NCBI GenBank assembly: GCA_032622095.1
Contig: CP136063.1
Location: forward strand, 185,607,956 to 185,671,955
Source of the DNA: Siphonodentalium dalli
Lineage: Eukaryota > Mollusca > Scaphopoda > Gadilida > Siphonodentaliidae
Reading direction: 5' to 3'
DNA: 64,000 nucleotides
The notes below the pieces were generated by a model. That model ran no database searches, was not told the origin of the DNA, and was given only the letters and a program-made list of their open reading frames with translations. Each line of letters starts with the position of its first letter. The first letter of the stretch is position 1. Both the position numbers and the translations under genes were made by a program. This document shows, piece after piece, positions 32,383 to 45,507 of this stretch.

Positions 32383-32796
32383 ATACCATTGCCAATTCCA
32401 TGAAATATTCCTGATCATCCTCCAGTGGCTTATATCTGGACCTCGTCTACATAATCAAAAGAACCTGTCAGAACAGTGTGGTTATTTGAGAACATAAACC
32501 CAAAGTAACCAGGCAGAATCAACTGGAAGGATTTCAGCGATGTCTGGTTTGATATTATATAATAATTGTTGATGTATATAGCCCATAAAAGCATTCTTTT
32601 CCTGCAAAAATGGTTCACTAGTTATTAGCATTGGCGGGCAAATAAACTTATCTTTGTGTATTACTCCCAGCTGGTTCTAATAGTCGGAGATACACAGGTG
32701 ATGTAGGCATTAATCTAGCTGTGGATCAGGTAGGGGAATATGTCTGAGTGGAAATTTTAATGAGGGGAAACCTGGGAAAGGGACCCTAAAAGGGAC
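32383..32796. repeat. ~410-bp dispersed repeat, copy 1
   Basis: It shares colinear blocks with 63092-63500: AATTCCATGAAATATTCC, AACCAGGCAGAAT, AAAAGCATTCTTTTCCTGCAAAA and a final AAAGGGACCCT-AAAGGG. On the minus strand it holds a 62-codon open frame preceded by TTTTTGCAG, but copy 2 is frameshifted. It may be an old mobile element or a decayed duplicated exon. Confidence 0.75.
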
Positions 32797-33097
32797 CTAT
32801 ATATAGCTGCTACCAGCTGCCTCTAAACTAAACTCTCTGAAGGAATGCTTTCTTCTAAAAACAGACTTATTGCATTATAACTTCACACATTATTCACGAC
32901 ATATACATTATAATAGTTTTTTTCTAAAAGCTATCTATTGTACGGTACTTGTCATTTTATTTGTATTGTTGTCTGTTATGTTTGTCCAAAGACCATTAGA
33001 ACATATCTTATCTTTATCTTATAAGTTATATATAGCAATCTCACTTCCACAGTTTCATTTCCAGTGCCTATATATCGATCTGGACACATGTTAAATC

Positions 33098-33972
33098 TAG
33101 GGGTGCCACGATTAATCGTATAATCGATGAACCGTTGATAAAGCCGATAATCGATTACCATTGCCATAGTCGATTAATCTGCGTTATTTATTTCAGACGT
33201 TGGAAAATGCCGGGTATTATTGAATACGGTGTTTCTTTTACACAGTTTAATCTACAACCGAAGGGTTAACAACATCAATTTAATCAAAGAGATTCCGACA
33301 ACATGAGTACTACTAACTTATGTTGCAAACACTCGGCAGTTCATTTGATGATGCGACATGGTTACTATTCGGCCCATTGTATATTCTACAAATCGGTGGC
33401 ACTGCAGCTTTGAACTTATGGTGACGTCGTTGTATATAAATTTAAACTTGACAGGTGGCACTATGGCTTTGAAATGTGCCGACTGTCACCTTAGATGTTA
33501 CTAATACAGGTTATCGTGTATCATACTTAACTTGTTCTAAGTCCTGTAATTTGCGGGTGGGGGCACACGTTTGTGATTGTTAACCACGCACTGGATGTTT
33601 GATGAAACTTATAGTTTCTAACTTTCCTACTTTTATATTGTTTGTATGTTTGGCTATTCATAACTGAAATCAATCGCAACGTTCGTTCAAATGAACTCAC
33701 AAATATTATAATCATAACATCGCCGAGAACTGTGGTGGTATTCAATACATTGTGTTCATTGGTCATTAACAGTGGTTTATGATGCACTTTATTAATGTAA
33801 AAAATTACATCAGCCGATGCCACAATCAGCGACAGTGCATTTAACCAGCCCCCAGTCAATAGGCCATATTACGGAAATCTTCCACTGAAGTTATTAGGTA
33901 CGATTAATCGATTATAGTCGATTATTGACAACCGATTATCGATTATCAAAATCAATAATCGTGGCACCTCTA
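33098..33972. mobile_element. hAT-like non-autonomous element, 875 bp, 8-bp target duplication
   Basis: The left end TAGGGGTGCCACGATTAATC is inverted at the right (TAATCGTGGCACCTCTA), followed inward by TCGATTA motifs on both sides. GTTAAATC flanks both ends exactly (33090-33097 and 33973-33980). An 8-bp duplication and this terminal style are characteristic of hAT transposons. The interior shows no transposase. Confidence 0.92.
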
Positions 33973-33980
33973 GTTAAATC

Positions 33981-35208
33981 GCATTGTTTATTCTATTGTA
34001 AACTAACTTTATACCAGGATTATTTCCCTTTTCACACTATATATGACAACTAACTTTTATTCTATTTACTTTTGTAAGTATTCTTATACTCCATTTGTTC
34101 ATATTTATTTGCATCTTCCTGAAATAGCGATTTGTTTTATGTCACCATATTTTTCTGGTCAAAAAAGTAGCGGAAAACAGACGTGAGACAAACTGCTTAC
34201 TATTTATTTAGATTGTATGGGCATGCACTGATTTAAGTAATGGCTAAACAATTTGGGCTCTTCTTGCTCCCACAATGAATCGCAAACCTTAGACATTTTG
34301 TTTCAAAGCCCGAACTTTAAACAGTGTTAAAAATGAACCAACAAAAAATAATATTTTTTTGTGTGTGTTAATTCATATATGTTGTAGTTATCTCAGGCTC
34401 TGAAATACATAAATATCTAAACAATAACATGAACTTTTCCAAAAACCTTTGAGGTTGCTATTAATTATATATTGCCTGATTTTCGAATTGCTTGAAAACC
34501 CATCCCTCACAATTTCTTTTTCGCAACCCACCCAACTCCCAACGGAAACACCCGCCTATTCAGGAATTCAGCACTGAAAACAAACGCTATAACATTAAAG
34601 GCGCTGGTATTAAAGTTATAAAACCATGTCATCTGACTAATGGCATACTACGCATTCTCAAATGTAATCTTTTTTACTTCTTATTCTGTGATTAGCAACT
34701 TTCCGCAATCCTGTCAAGAACAGGAAGTGAATTGAAATTACGCGGCAAATGGTGGTAAACAAATCGTACTTAGGTACAATCGTACCACAATTCGCATGTC
34801 CGTTTTTTTTTTCTCGAAGAATTGTTACAAATATCTACACGATAACATAACCCTTCAAAGTATCACATATGTTTTTTTCGTTATTGATACTGTGCAATGT
34901 TTTGTTACACAGTTAGGGACACTTTTAGAAGTCAATTAATGGTCTCCTATAGGCCTACATATGTTGACAAATTATAATATGCATTTACACACAACATCTG
35001 AATTTGAGTAACTTTGCCGTCTCGTTCTGTGCATGCACGGTGAGGAACATCATAACGATGCGGTAGAACATCAAACAAAGTTGATAGAATTAAATACATG
35101 TAGCATGTTATCCATATATACCAGCCATGCACACTGCATGCAGGCATTTTTGTTTTGTTTCCAGTTTTCATTTTGATTAGCATACTGTGATCAATATGAT
35201 GTATCTTA
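33981..35208. other. Intergenic, no gene seen
   Basis: AT-rich sequence with short chance open frames only. Confidence 0.5.
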
Positions 35209-35724
35209 TGGGAGGCCAAATTCACTTTTAATAATTATTTGCGCTTAAGTGCAATTATTTGTGCTTAAAGCACAATTATTGCGCTTAATTAATCACAATT
35301 ATTTATGCTTATTAAAGCATAAAAACATTGCACTTAAGCACAATTATTTGCATTTTAGCACAATTATTAGCACTTAAGCACAAATTTATATTGTTCTAAA
35401 GTTCAATCATGTACATTTCATTTCCCATCAATATAGATCTTCCCTCAAAAATTAAACAGGCTTCCCCATGTTTGAACTTCTAATGTGTGATGTACTCTGC
35501 CAATATCTGCAGCAAGGTGTGTTAGGTAAAGGTTTTTAATTTCCTTATTTACATTTAAGCGCAAATAATAGTGCTTAAGTTCAAATAATTGTGCTTAAGA
35601 ATAAATAGCATATTTGTGCTTAAGTGTAGTTATAGTATTTGCACTTAAGCACAATTATTTGTGCTTAAGTGCAAATAATTGAGCTCAAGCGTAAATAATT
35701 ATTAAAAGTGAATTTGGCCTCCCA
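35209..35724. mobile_element. 516-bp element made of GCTTAA palindromes
   Basis: 38-bp ends beginning TGGGAGGCCAAATTCACTTT are inverted at the right with one mismatch. Between them, some 20 copies of GCTTAA/TTAAGC and CAATTATTTG alternate in both orientations, except for a unique stretch at about 35385-35540. Confidence 0.88.
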
Positions 35725-36627
35725 TATTATCTAGTTTGATTTCTATTGTTTTCAAATTTAATTTTTTTCTAAAAGCTATTTATGACTACAGCAGGTACCG
35801 TAGTGATCCCGTTCTCTTATTTACTATATATCAGGGGGAACTCCAGCTAGGTCCGGGTGGGTGGGGGTTTGAGTGTCCAATGTCATGTACATGTAATTTT
35901 TTTCCAAATCCATGTTTAAAGATAAATTATGACTGCCGTACTGTATTGATTTTAAATGTACAGGATTATAAACTCCAATATAGAGCATTAATCAGGAGAA
36001 GGAGGCTCCTAGTTGCAATATATACCCAATAATTGTTCTTTTATAACACAATATGATGGGGGTGGATCCCACTTTTTACGAGGAGAACATTTAACTAAAA
36101 CAAGACAGTCAATGACTGTGGGTCGCCCACCAGACTTTAAAGACTGAGAAGACTGGGACTCTGAAGACTACAAGAGTCAGTACTTGTCAAATTTAATTCA
36201 AAATAAGTTGTTAGAACTATACACTCAGCTTTGAAATCAATGATATACATATACACATTCTTACTTCAATTATTTCAGATGTTGACATTATGTGCACCAT
36301 ATGTGTATGCGTGTTGGAAGACAAAATTGTATTGCAATAATATACATCATAAGATTTTTTTAATATGAAAAGTGTGTGTTATCAGGACTTGATTCTACAG
36401 GTAGTTCATACTCAAATATAAAATGTTAAAACAGTAGGATAAAACAGACAAAGGGTATGAAAGGTTTTAAATAACCACACTAATCATGTAAGTTTAAAGA
36501 AATTTATTAAAACAAGTTTTCTTTTCAGTGCAATTTTTTCCTCATCAGAAGCTGGACCCACCCCATAATATCTTGTTATAAAATAATAAGTATTGGGTAA
36601 ATATTAAAACTAGGAGCCACCTTCTCT
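35725..36627. other. Intergenic, no gene seen
   Basis: AT-rich. A 98-codon open frame at 35736-36032 has no recognisable feature and no convincing splice context. Confidence 0.45.
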
Positions 36628-36980
36628 TTAAGGGGTGGTATTGTACACTAAATCCGGCCATTTATGGGACCATCTCCTTTTATTCTCAACAGAATATATG
36701 CAACAAATGAATGAATTTGAGCCATGGATGAGTGCAAAATACACTCAAGTGCTCTATGAATGATGCAAACATGGTAATTATAATGAAAATGATTTTATGA
36801 CTCCAGCCATAAATTCAATTTCATTATAAATACCATGTTGTTTGCATCATTCAGAGAGCACATGAGTTTATTTTGTAATTACCCATGGCACAAATTCATT
36901 CATATGTTGCATTTATTCTATTGAGTATAACAGTAGATGGTCCCATAAATGGCCGGATTTGGAGTACAGTACCCCTTTAA
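36628..36980. mobile_element. TTAA-flanked palindromic element, 353 bp
   Basis: It is bounded by TTAAGGGG (36628) and CCCCTTTAA (to 36980). Arms share CGGCCATTTATGGGACCATC and, inside, ATGCAACAAATGAATGAATT, and a second hairpin uses TAATGAAAATG. A shortened copy is at 54291-54539. Confidence 0.85.
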
Positions 36981-37209
36981 TCAATGGTCTATTATTTTAA
37001 ATTAAATTTAGTTTGTGTAATTGGATTTGGGAAAAAAATTACATCTCAACAGGTCTGCAAATTTTGTCAGAACACTAGGCGGGGTGGGTGGGTGGATTGG
37101 TTCAGCAGCCCGGTACACACATTTTCCTAGAGTTATTTTTCTTCAAAATAATGGGACAAAAGGTTTTAAGAATGCTTCTATTATGTAATAGATATGCACT
37201 TAACTCTTT

Positions 37210-37560
37210 TGGTATATGGGTCTAGGATCACATCTAGATTTGAATGATTTTTGATGAAAAATATGGCCACTGTCTACCATTTTGTCCCGAATTTTGTGAA
37301 AAAACATGGCTGCCAGTAGCCATCTTGGATTTTACTCTTCAGGTGAGCAAATCCTTTAGCACACCTTAGAGGTAACATTTCTCATCCAATCGTCACCAAA
37401 CTTCATATGGATCTTAAGGGTGACCTCTAGATGGGAACCTACATTTTTACCCCAAAATTTGTTAAACAAACATGGCCACCAGCAGCCATCTTGGATTTCA
37501 AATGCCAATCCATCAGCACACCTTACAGCCCACATTTATTGGAGAATTGTTGTGAAACTT
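37210..37560. repeat. Two inverted units related to the 18-copy array
   Basis: AGCCATCTTGGATTTTACTCT and GCAGCCATCTTGGATTTCAA are reverse-orientation relatives of the array unit at 18690-21640. Two units about 170 bases apart each carry CATGGC and GATGGGAAC-like marks. Confidence 0.75.
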
Positions 37561-37783
37561 TAGTCTTGTTGGTAAATAAAAAGTAAAAACAAATTCCTGA
37601 CCCCCGAAGGCCTATGGACACATCCCTGCAAGAATATAGGACATGTGTGATTTATTTGGATGCTTGACTACCAACTCAACAGGCTGAAAACCCCCATCCC
37701 ATGTTCAATTGAGACAAAACATGTGCCCCACTGTTGTGAGTAAACATAAACAAGACTTTGCAAATAAAACAAAGATATGTGGG

Positions 37784-38034
37784 TTAACCCTTCCATGACT
37801 GGAACTTCCTGAAATTTTGCAAAAAACCTGTGCCAATGCATTCTCTTATTTATACACTGAGCCTCACATATATAACAGAATACATTGGCCTAACAGTATT
37901 TCCTTGACTTTGAAAGCCAGTGAATTCTTGTATATATGTGAAGCTCCCTATGGGAGACTCGCATATATAAGAGAATGCACTGATACAGGGTCTTTAATGC
38001 TGCACCAGCACAGCTCCGGTCATGAAAGGGTTAA
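37784..38034. mobile_element. Family A element, full length, TTAA-flanked
   Basis: TTAA lies at 37784-37787 and 38031-38034. It carries TTCCATGACTGGAACTTCCT at the left and CACAGCTCCGGTCATGAAAGG at the right. The central TTGACTTTGAAAGCCAGTGA is the inter-hairpin segment. Confidence 0.88.
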
Positions 38035-38289
38035 TACCAGTACTAATAATAAACTGTCAAACTGTCAAAATATTGGATTAAACTGCATTCATCTAATGGT
38101 TCCAACCAGTCTGCTGGGGATTGAGATAACTATAATTAGTTTATAATGTGTCAGCTGTACAGAGTAAAGTGATATCTACACATTGTATATCAAATAGCTT
38201 GTACAGCTGTAATCAAAATAAAGCATTTAATGTGCAGGGAAGGGATCTGGCTATAGTGTGACATGGGAGGGACAGAGATTGGGGTGGGG

Positions 38290-38790
38290 GAGGATATGAT
38301 GTGGTGTGCTTAAAAAAAAAATTCTAAAAAAAAATAAAATAAAAATAAAAAACATATATTTTCATTTTTTGGTTTTTTAATTAGAATTTTGATTTTAATT
38401 GAGCAAGGATTACAATCTAAAAAAAATAATATATATATATTTTTTTAAGAGTTATTTCCCTGGCTCTGCCCCTATTTGAACAAATCTGAACCCCAGTCAC
38501 CCTCCATACCAAATATAAGCTAAATAGGCCTGATGGTTCTTAAAAAGTTGTTTTAAGAATTACTAAGGTGGGAAAGAGTTATGGCCCTGGCTTCGCAACT
38601 ATTTGACTCGGTGACCTCATTTTAACAAATCTGAATATGAGTCACCTAGGGAACATCCACACCAAATATGACCCATTTGGCCTTATGGTACTGGAGAAGA
38701 AGATGATTCTTGACAGACGGAAGGACGAGGAGTGATGACTATAGCTCCACCGGAGACTTCGTCTCAGGTGAGCTAAAAATAAGGTTTTCC
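38290..38790. repeat. A/T-rich low complexity followed by a dispersed repeat
   Basis: 38310-38460 is dominated by A and T runs. From about 38440, two units of GAGTTATTTCCCTGGCTCTG / AGAGTTATGGCCCTGGCTTC occur, ending GACAGACGGAAGGACGAGG and CAGGTGAGCTAAAAAT. Confidence 0.65.
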
Positions 38791-40058
38791 ATCAGTTCTC
38801 ATTGTTGATTTTGACATTCAATTATTGCTGCGATGCCAACATCAGCTAATGCAATTCTTCTGGTACATGTATTTTAAATGGTATGGATATTGAAAGGTAA
38901 AAAGATTTCCTGTATTATTGTATGATGTTGATCATTAGGTATACAGATGGTACGGTACCTTGGATTATTACTTAATTACCCATATACCGATATATAAATG
39001 AAAAGCTGAGTAATAGAACATGCTAATCACTAGAAAACAAGTATTCATCTCTGAGATAACATTTTATTTCAGGATTACTGTTCCTGCCACATGGGCTTGT
39101 AATGCGTTCCACTGTCCATACTCCCCCTCCAAAACCCCCACTTCCCTTATGCACTATACCTATATATTCGTGACTGCTCTATATATCATGGTAGTATACA
39201 TGTGTCTAATGTATACTTCAATGACTAAAGCATGATCATATATACTAGTAGGTATTATGCATAAGGTCCAGGGGGGACGCTGTATTGGTCCAGCGTATAA
39301 GGGTAGTGTGGTTGGGTGTGGCAGAGCAGTGAGCGCATTATACAAGATTACATGTATTTTATTTTTATCAGTGTGTTCTTCGATTACTTATTGGTTAATT
39401 GAACAGACTGCAGATGCAAGGACAATTATATGATTAATACAGAGGTTGCATGGCCGACCATTTAGTCATTTAGACGGGGTTAGTCACAACGTGAGAGAAT
39501 ATACTACTGTGCATACACATCAAACTTGCATTCCCAGGGTGGTGGGTCAAAAACAAAACAAAACAAAACAAAAAAATTCAACCTTGTATCCTGTAGTTTT
39601 TTCCTAATATATCAGTGAATATATTGCAAAAATTTATAATGCGTGAATACTGAGAATACAATGTTGCTTACACTGATCCATAACTTTATCAGATGTTCAA
39701 CATTAGTAATTTTCATGTTTGACATCACAATAGTTGGAAATCTAGATAAAAATAATGTCGGTCGAGATTGCTTTTGGTAGTTTGATTTTCCAGCCAGTTT
39801 TTAGTGTTAATATTTTTATTTTTAGACGAAAGGCTAAATATAGTCCTGCTTATACTGTCATTTTCTGGAGTGAAACATTTAGATTGGCCATCATTGAATT
39901 GATGGCTATAAAGCAAGATACTTTGTATGGGAATAGATTTGTCTATTCCATCCGGAAATCTTACGAAAAGAATGAGTGACAAACACAGCCCACAAGCCCT
40001 GTACACTATCACCATACCATTGAAAGGACATTCAGATCAGGATTGACATCATTCGTCT
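38791..40058. other. Intergenic, no gene seen
   Basis: Short open frames on both strands overlap one another at 39725-40015, which argues against coding. A (CAAAA)n tract lies at about 39550-39575. Confidence 0.5.
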
Positions 40059-40132
40059 TATACAGTAATGCCCTAAGTAATCAACTCCTTAACCACAGCA
40101 GAATTATGGGTAAATTTACGGCATTACTGTAT
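40059..40132. mobile_element. Shortened family B element
   Basis: ACAGTAATGCCCTAAGTAAT and the inverse GGCATTACTGTA bound a 74-bp remnant. Confidence 0.75.
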
Positions 40133-41197
40133 GTTATAATCAGAGAAACTACTTGTTCATGTGCTAAAAAGCTATTTCTTCCACGTATTTGAAACTTTCT
40201 TCATGGAAGAGAGGCAAAACTATTATGAATATATGCAACAGATCCAGAGCTTTGTTGGAGCTCCAGGCAACAACTGCAAACCATGTGAACATGATATCTG
40301 TCTTGACGTAAAAGATCTACAAGTATTTTGAAATTGATATAAAAAGCCTGCCATTTGGCTGCACGTGCACACAAAATAAAGCAACACGAAGATAATTATT
40401 GATGATTTAAATTTATTACCAATATAAAATGATATATCAATGGATCAAAAATAAATAAAAATTGTTCACACTTATTCAGTCACTCACATGCAATTTATCA
40501 TATGATAATTCTCAAGTAGAGAAGTAGAGAACATTCAAGTTTAACGTTTACTACATCTTGTTAGTCTGGGTAAGGCCACACTAGATCAATTCCTTGTTTC
40601 TCAGCCCTGCACACATGGTTCACATTGAAAATTTTGAAAATTACTGTTTTGGTCTTTTATCGTAACACCATTGTAATTAGTAACTGAATTTAAACGTGTT
40701 GAAAACATGAAGAACGGCATCTGCAGTCTCAGTCATATTTGTTAAATATACTTTATTGGGTGTTTTGGACAAATTGATAAAAAAAAAACATTTTACAGAC
40801 ACATGGTCAGGAAATATTGGATAGTGCAACTGAAATTAGACCCACAGCTAGCTGATGCAGAGGTGACATTCTTTCTTGATAGGTCTCCCAAGAAATAAGA
40901 AATAAAATATGCTTTTCCAAGTCTTTTGGTCTGAGAAACGGGAAAATTGACTTTGCATGGCCTAAATTATCAGAGAAAATGGATAACATAGCCCAGGGTC
41001 GGTAAACTATGACATAATTAATTCAGAAATGACGGCAAGATGTCTCAGGGAGTATTCTTCATTTTCTTCACCTTTATAAATAAATCAAATAACAAAAGAT
41101 GAGCTATGTATAATTTAAGCTAGCTCACTATGAGGACGTAATTCAATGTTGTTCAAGATAAGTTGTTGGGATTTTTTAGCTCATTTGTCTAATAATT
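40133..41197. other. Intergenic, no gene seen
   Basis: No supportable feature in roughly 1 kb. Confidence 0.45.
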
Positions 41198-41412
41198 ACA
41201 ATAATGCCCAAAATAATCAACTCCTTAACCACAACAGAATTATGGGTAATTTTCAGGATTTAGTCGGATATATGACTGGTTGCCATTCATCGGAAAGCTC
41301 TCACTGAGAGCTTTCCGATGAATGGCAACAAGCTATATTTTTGACTAAATCCTGAAAAATTACACATAATTCTGCTGTGGTTAATGAGTCAATTATTTAG
41401 GGCATCACTGTA
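41198..41412. mobile_element. Family B element, full palindrome
   Basis: Both arms are present: CTCCTTAACCACAACAGAATT and inverse, meeting at a perfect GAGAGCTTTCCGATGAATGG palindrome centred near 41307. Confidence 0.88.
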
Positions 41413-41822
41413 GATTGCTGATATCTTTGGAAAATAGAGAAAATGAATGTTGAAATTGCAGAGTGATATCTTGCACCATTTTCCAGCTAATTATGACATA
41501 GATTTCCAGCCCTATAGCCAAAAGTCTGATTAGGCAGGAATACAGTATACCCCGATAGATTCTGTCATAATTGTCATCTGATTTCATTTATCCTGAACAC
41601 AGTTGTTGAATCAATGGCTACATATTTCAGGTTTCCTCAAATGTTAAGAGGACAGGGGCTTGGAAAGAGCACTGCTACCCCTCCGTTTTAGTGCCCTTCC
41701 TTTTAACACTCGTGCCATATACTATAGTACTAAAGAGAAAAGAGTAACAATGCGAATCCATCCAATTAACCATCTCTTAGAAAACTACCTGATTTAGTTG
41801 ATGCAACTGATGTCACTTACAT

Positions 41823-42028
41823 CAACCCTTTCTATACTAAATACTCATTGACGAGTAGTTCCCTTAGGAAATGTTCAAAAACGACCAAAGGAAAATTTCC
41901 TTCCAATAAATAGGTATCCTTCTGCACTTCTATATTTTCCCCAGTCTATCATCTGCTTTTATTACCTGAACATCCCTTCAAATGAATAAGACCATTCAAA
42001 AGTAGACTTTTATAACTGAATGGGAGAA
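41823..42028. mobile_element. Family D element
   Basis: CAACCCTTTCTATACTAAATA at the left; TTACCTGAACATCCCTTCAA and TATAACTGAATGGGAGAA at the right, where it resembles the exon-overlapping portion at 17792-17911. Confidence 0.75.
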
Positions 42029-42219
42029 CAAGAAATTAGACTCACTCCTGTCTTTTTCAGTCAAATTCTGATAAAACAGTTTCAGAACTATTTATCAGGT
42101 GTGCTCCATTGAACCGTCCTTGGTGTGTTCTATTGTCATGCTTGTATCTGGACCAACTGAGCATGCACATTATCGTATACGAATGACAAACTTTGCATCA
42201 TTCCAAACTTCACTGCCAT

Positions 42220-43210
42220 TGAAGTGAAAATAGTGGAAACAGTCAATTAGTGCCCAGTAAATTAATTGAGGGTTGGTTGGATTGCATATGTAATAAAAAT
42301 ACTAAACAAGTCAGTATTTAGCTTTAGATGAGTTTATATTTTCATATTATCGGTAAAGTAAAGTGATACTACGGCCCATATCACTTCGCTGTACCGATAA
42401 AGCATTTATTATATGACACATCTTTGAAACATCCCATGTCACATGGGGGAAAAACTACTTCTTTATACCATCCCATGTCATCATCCAAAACTTCCAAACC
42501 AGCACACGAAAAGTTACTTCTGGTTTGTCATCTTTATACGATAATGCACATGTGTGGTTGGTCCAGATACATTTGTGATGTGAAAATAGTGTAAACAATC
42601 AATTAGTGCTCAGTAAATTAATTGAGGTTGGGTTGGATTGAATATGGAATGAAGTCACATACAAAAGTGGAAGATATTAAACAAGTCAGTATTTAGCCCT
42701 AGATGAGTTTATATATACACATTATCGGTAAACTAAAGTGATATTATGGCCCATATCACTTCACTGTACCGATAATACGTTTATTATGACACGTCTTTGA
42801 AACATCCCCATGTCACATGGGGAAAAACTACTTCATTATACCATCCCATGTCATCATCCAAAACTTCAAAACCAGCACACGAAAAGTTACTTCTGGTTTG
42901 TCATCTTTATACGATAATGTGGTTGGTCCAGATACATGCGTGATGTGAAAATAGTGGAAACAATCAATTAGTGCTCAGTAAATTAACTGATGTTGGATTG
43001 GATTGAATATGTAATAAAAATATTTTAAAAGTCAGTATTTAGCATTATTGATTGATTGATGTTTAGCGTCGTTTTAGCATCAAAGCCATCACAAGTAGCT
43101 TTAGTTGAGTTTATATATAATACACATTATCGGTACAGTGAAGTTATTCTACGGCCCATATCACTTCACTGTACCGATAAAGTGTTTATTATATGACACA
43201 TCTTTGAAGC
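42220..43210. repeat. ~360-bp tandem repeat, 2.7 copies
   Basis: GTGAAAATAGTG recurs at about 42224, 42580 and 42944. Each unit contains an internal hairpin formed by TTATCGGTAAAGT/TACCGATAA arms around CGGCCCATATCACTTC, and the first two also share GTCATCATCCAAAACTTC. Non-coding. Confidence 0.88.
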
Positions 43211-45480
43211 ATGTTCGGAAACTTCCAGTGACCTAATTTCAAAGGACACTGATAAGGATTTCAAAGGACACTGATATGGCTCAGAACTAGACAAGCGTTT
43301 TCAGACAACTAGGAATTTATCGACAAACATTGGTAATTGTAGGAGATTAAATAATTAAATAATAAAGTATTTTATCAGTTTCTGACTAAAAAAGATGGGA
43401 GTGGGCTCTACCACAGCAGGGGGAGGGGTGCCGGAATAATTCACTTTGGAATTATTTTTTTTGCGGCACTACAATACGATATTTGGACCACTGGAAAGAC
43501 AATATTTGATGTGTGAATATAAATAAAGTTCTCCGGCTATAAACTGAGCTCAGACACATGTATCGTATTATATTAAGAGTAATTTTCGCTGAATCATCTG
43601 TCAACATCGCTCGGACACACAGACAAGATTTCAGAGTTTTCAAAGAGGAGAGCGTAAATTGGACCGATTCACATTGTTGATAATTTTTTCTCTTTGTACT
43701 ATGGAGTTGCAGGCCAATCAGCTATCTTTATCTAGATGATTATCAACTGAACTTACAGACAACAGAATTAAATTCAAAACCCAAGGAATGAATCTATTCA
43801 AAGTTTGTCAGTTGGTGTGACAAAAATAAAAGAAACCTGTTTTTTTATATGTCTGGCATTGAGAGTGAGGATAATTATAATCATACAAGTTATTAAAACA
43901 GCTGCCTAATATATCAAGAAAAGTTGATAAAACTGTCCTAGTTGATGCGAATTTGACCCTAGTCTGAAAGCAAATGAAGTCAAATGACATTTATTCCTGA
44001 TGTTGTGTTTCGTTTTAACTGCATAATCACATGGAAAGTATATTTTGTGATGTACCAAATTACTCAAGAAAGATAAATGTTGCATTGTAATTCAAACCTT
44101 TTGTATCAATGGTTTACTTTTTTAGAATGTATTGAGCCTCAGCCTCATACTTGGCTTCAATAACAATATTCAATTTGCGATTAAAATAAAATATCTGTCT
44201 TCTCAGGCAATTAGATCTCAATATTTTGAGATAAGGGAGAGAGGCTATTTATTTTATTGTTTTTTTTCTCAAAATCTGGAAAACATACTCCAAACAAAAA
44301 TAAAATTCCATGTTCAAAACCAATATTTCTAATAGAAAATGTAGAAAAACTTTTTTTACAAGGCTATTTTAAGGAAAATTCCAGGTGCCTGAGAGCAGGG
44401 AATTTTTTATATTTATTTGGCTTTATATTAAAGTCGAAGGTTAGAAAGGCTCATAAACGGTTGCCTCGTACAGGAAAAAAATAATTAAAAAATGATATTT
44501 GATTATTACCTAACATTCATACACATCATAACAAGCATGATAATCGAGCACGTACACAATGAGTTATCAAGTGATCAATGAAAAGACATACAACAGGCTC
44601 AATGTGAACCATACAATTATCATTCATACAATTTAAGTCAAAGCAAAAATCTGAACGCCTTTTTAGATTCGGATTCCAGAATGATGACGATTCATACAAC
44701 AATCTTGTGCTTATTCTAAACAGCATGAACAGGCAAATGCACCAAGGGTGCTAGACATATCCCTACTTTCAATTAATTGACCAGTGGACACACAAATGTT
44801 AGTAATGTCATATGGAAATCATTCCTGATGATCATCCAGCATACCAACTTTGAATGGTTAACACGAAAAAAAAAAGATTATTATATGAGATGGCGGGGAC
44901 TTACTTTTTTTTTAGGTATTTATATGCCAGGGTGGACAAAATAAATCCAATATACCTATTTTTCTATGAAAATTGGGGACATAAAAATAAAATCACTCTT
45001 TTTCCAGAGTTACGGCCAGAAGCTTTGGAAAAAGAGTTACTTTATTTGTCTGAGTACTATTATATTTCTCACATCATTTTCTTTCTAATTCTTCGACAGT
45101 TCAAAAAATTCAATACAACACTATTGTCAGTATGGAATATAGTGTATTTATACACGAAAATATTGTAATGGCTACACAAATTTTTGCAGAACAATCCAAT
45201 CAAATAGGTCATTCCATCATTTCACAAAAACCCATGTAGACAAGTAAAAATATTCATAAGATTTCTTGAATGCTCTCTAAAGTATGTCGAATTTGCAAGG
45301 GACAGCGACAAATTAGCATTTGAGAATTATAGTGGCACTATTTCTTAATAAAATTTATTTGCAATATCAGGATCAGAGCTAATACAGCAGGACTAACCAA
45401 CAGAAACAATTGAACAGGCTTCATAAAGTTTGATAAACAATTTGCAGTATTCATTGGCCATTTATAATTTAAAACTGAAA
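43211..45480. other. Intergenic, no gene seen
   Basis: AT-rich. Open frames at 44132-44484 and 44854-45168 are low-complexity and carry no motif. Confidence 0.45.
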
Positions 45481-45501
45481 GCTCAGTAAAACAAAGTCAA
45501 G

Positions 45502-45507
45502 ACTTTA
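45502..45507 (-). terminator. Candidate RCC1 poly(A) signal
   Basis: On the minus strand AATAAAGTCTTGACTTTG is followed by a T-rich tract. It is 3.2 kb beyond the RCC1 stop, so use by RCC1 would require a long 3' UTR. No clear AATAAA lies within the first kilobase after the stop. Confidence 0.25.

Noticed and set aside
33527-33859. 110-codon minus-strand frame inside the hAT-like element
   Set aside because: It lacks any transposase hallmark I can recognise, and the element is far too short to be autonomous.
34947-35225. 92-codon minus-strand frame as a possible upstream exon of the membrane-protein gene
   Set aside because: It runs into the end of the GCTTAA element at 35209, and no phase-compatible splice sites link it to 28840.
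39725-40015. Overlapping open frames on both strands (96 and 74 codons)
   Set aside because: Mutually antisense, without splice context or known motif.
44132-45168. Aromatic-rich plus-strand frames of 66-104 codons
   Set aside because: Composition follows the A/T runs; no domain, signal or exon structure supports them.
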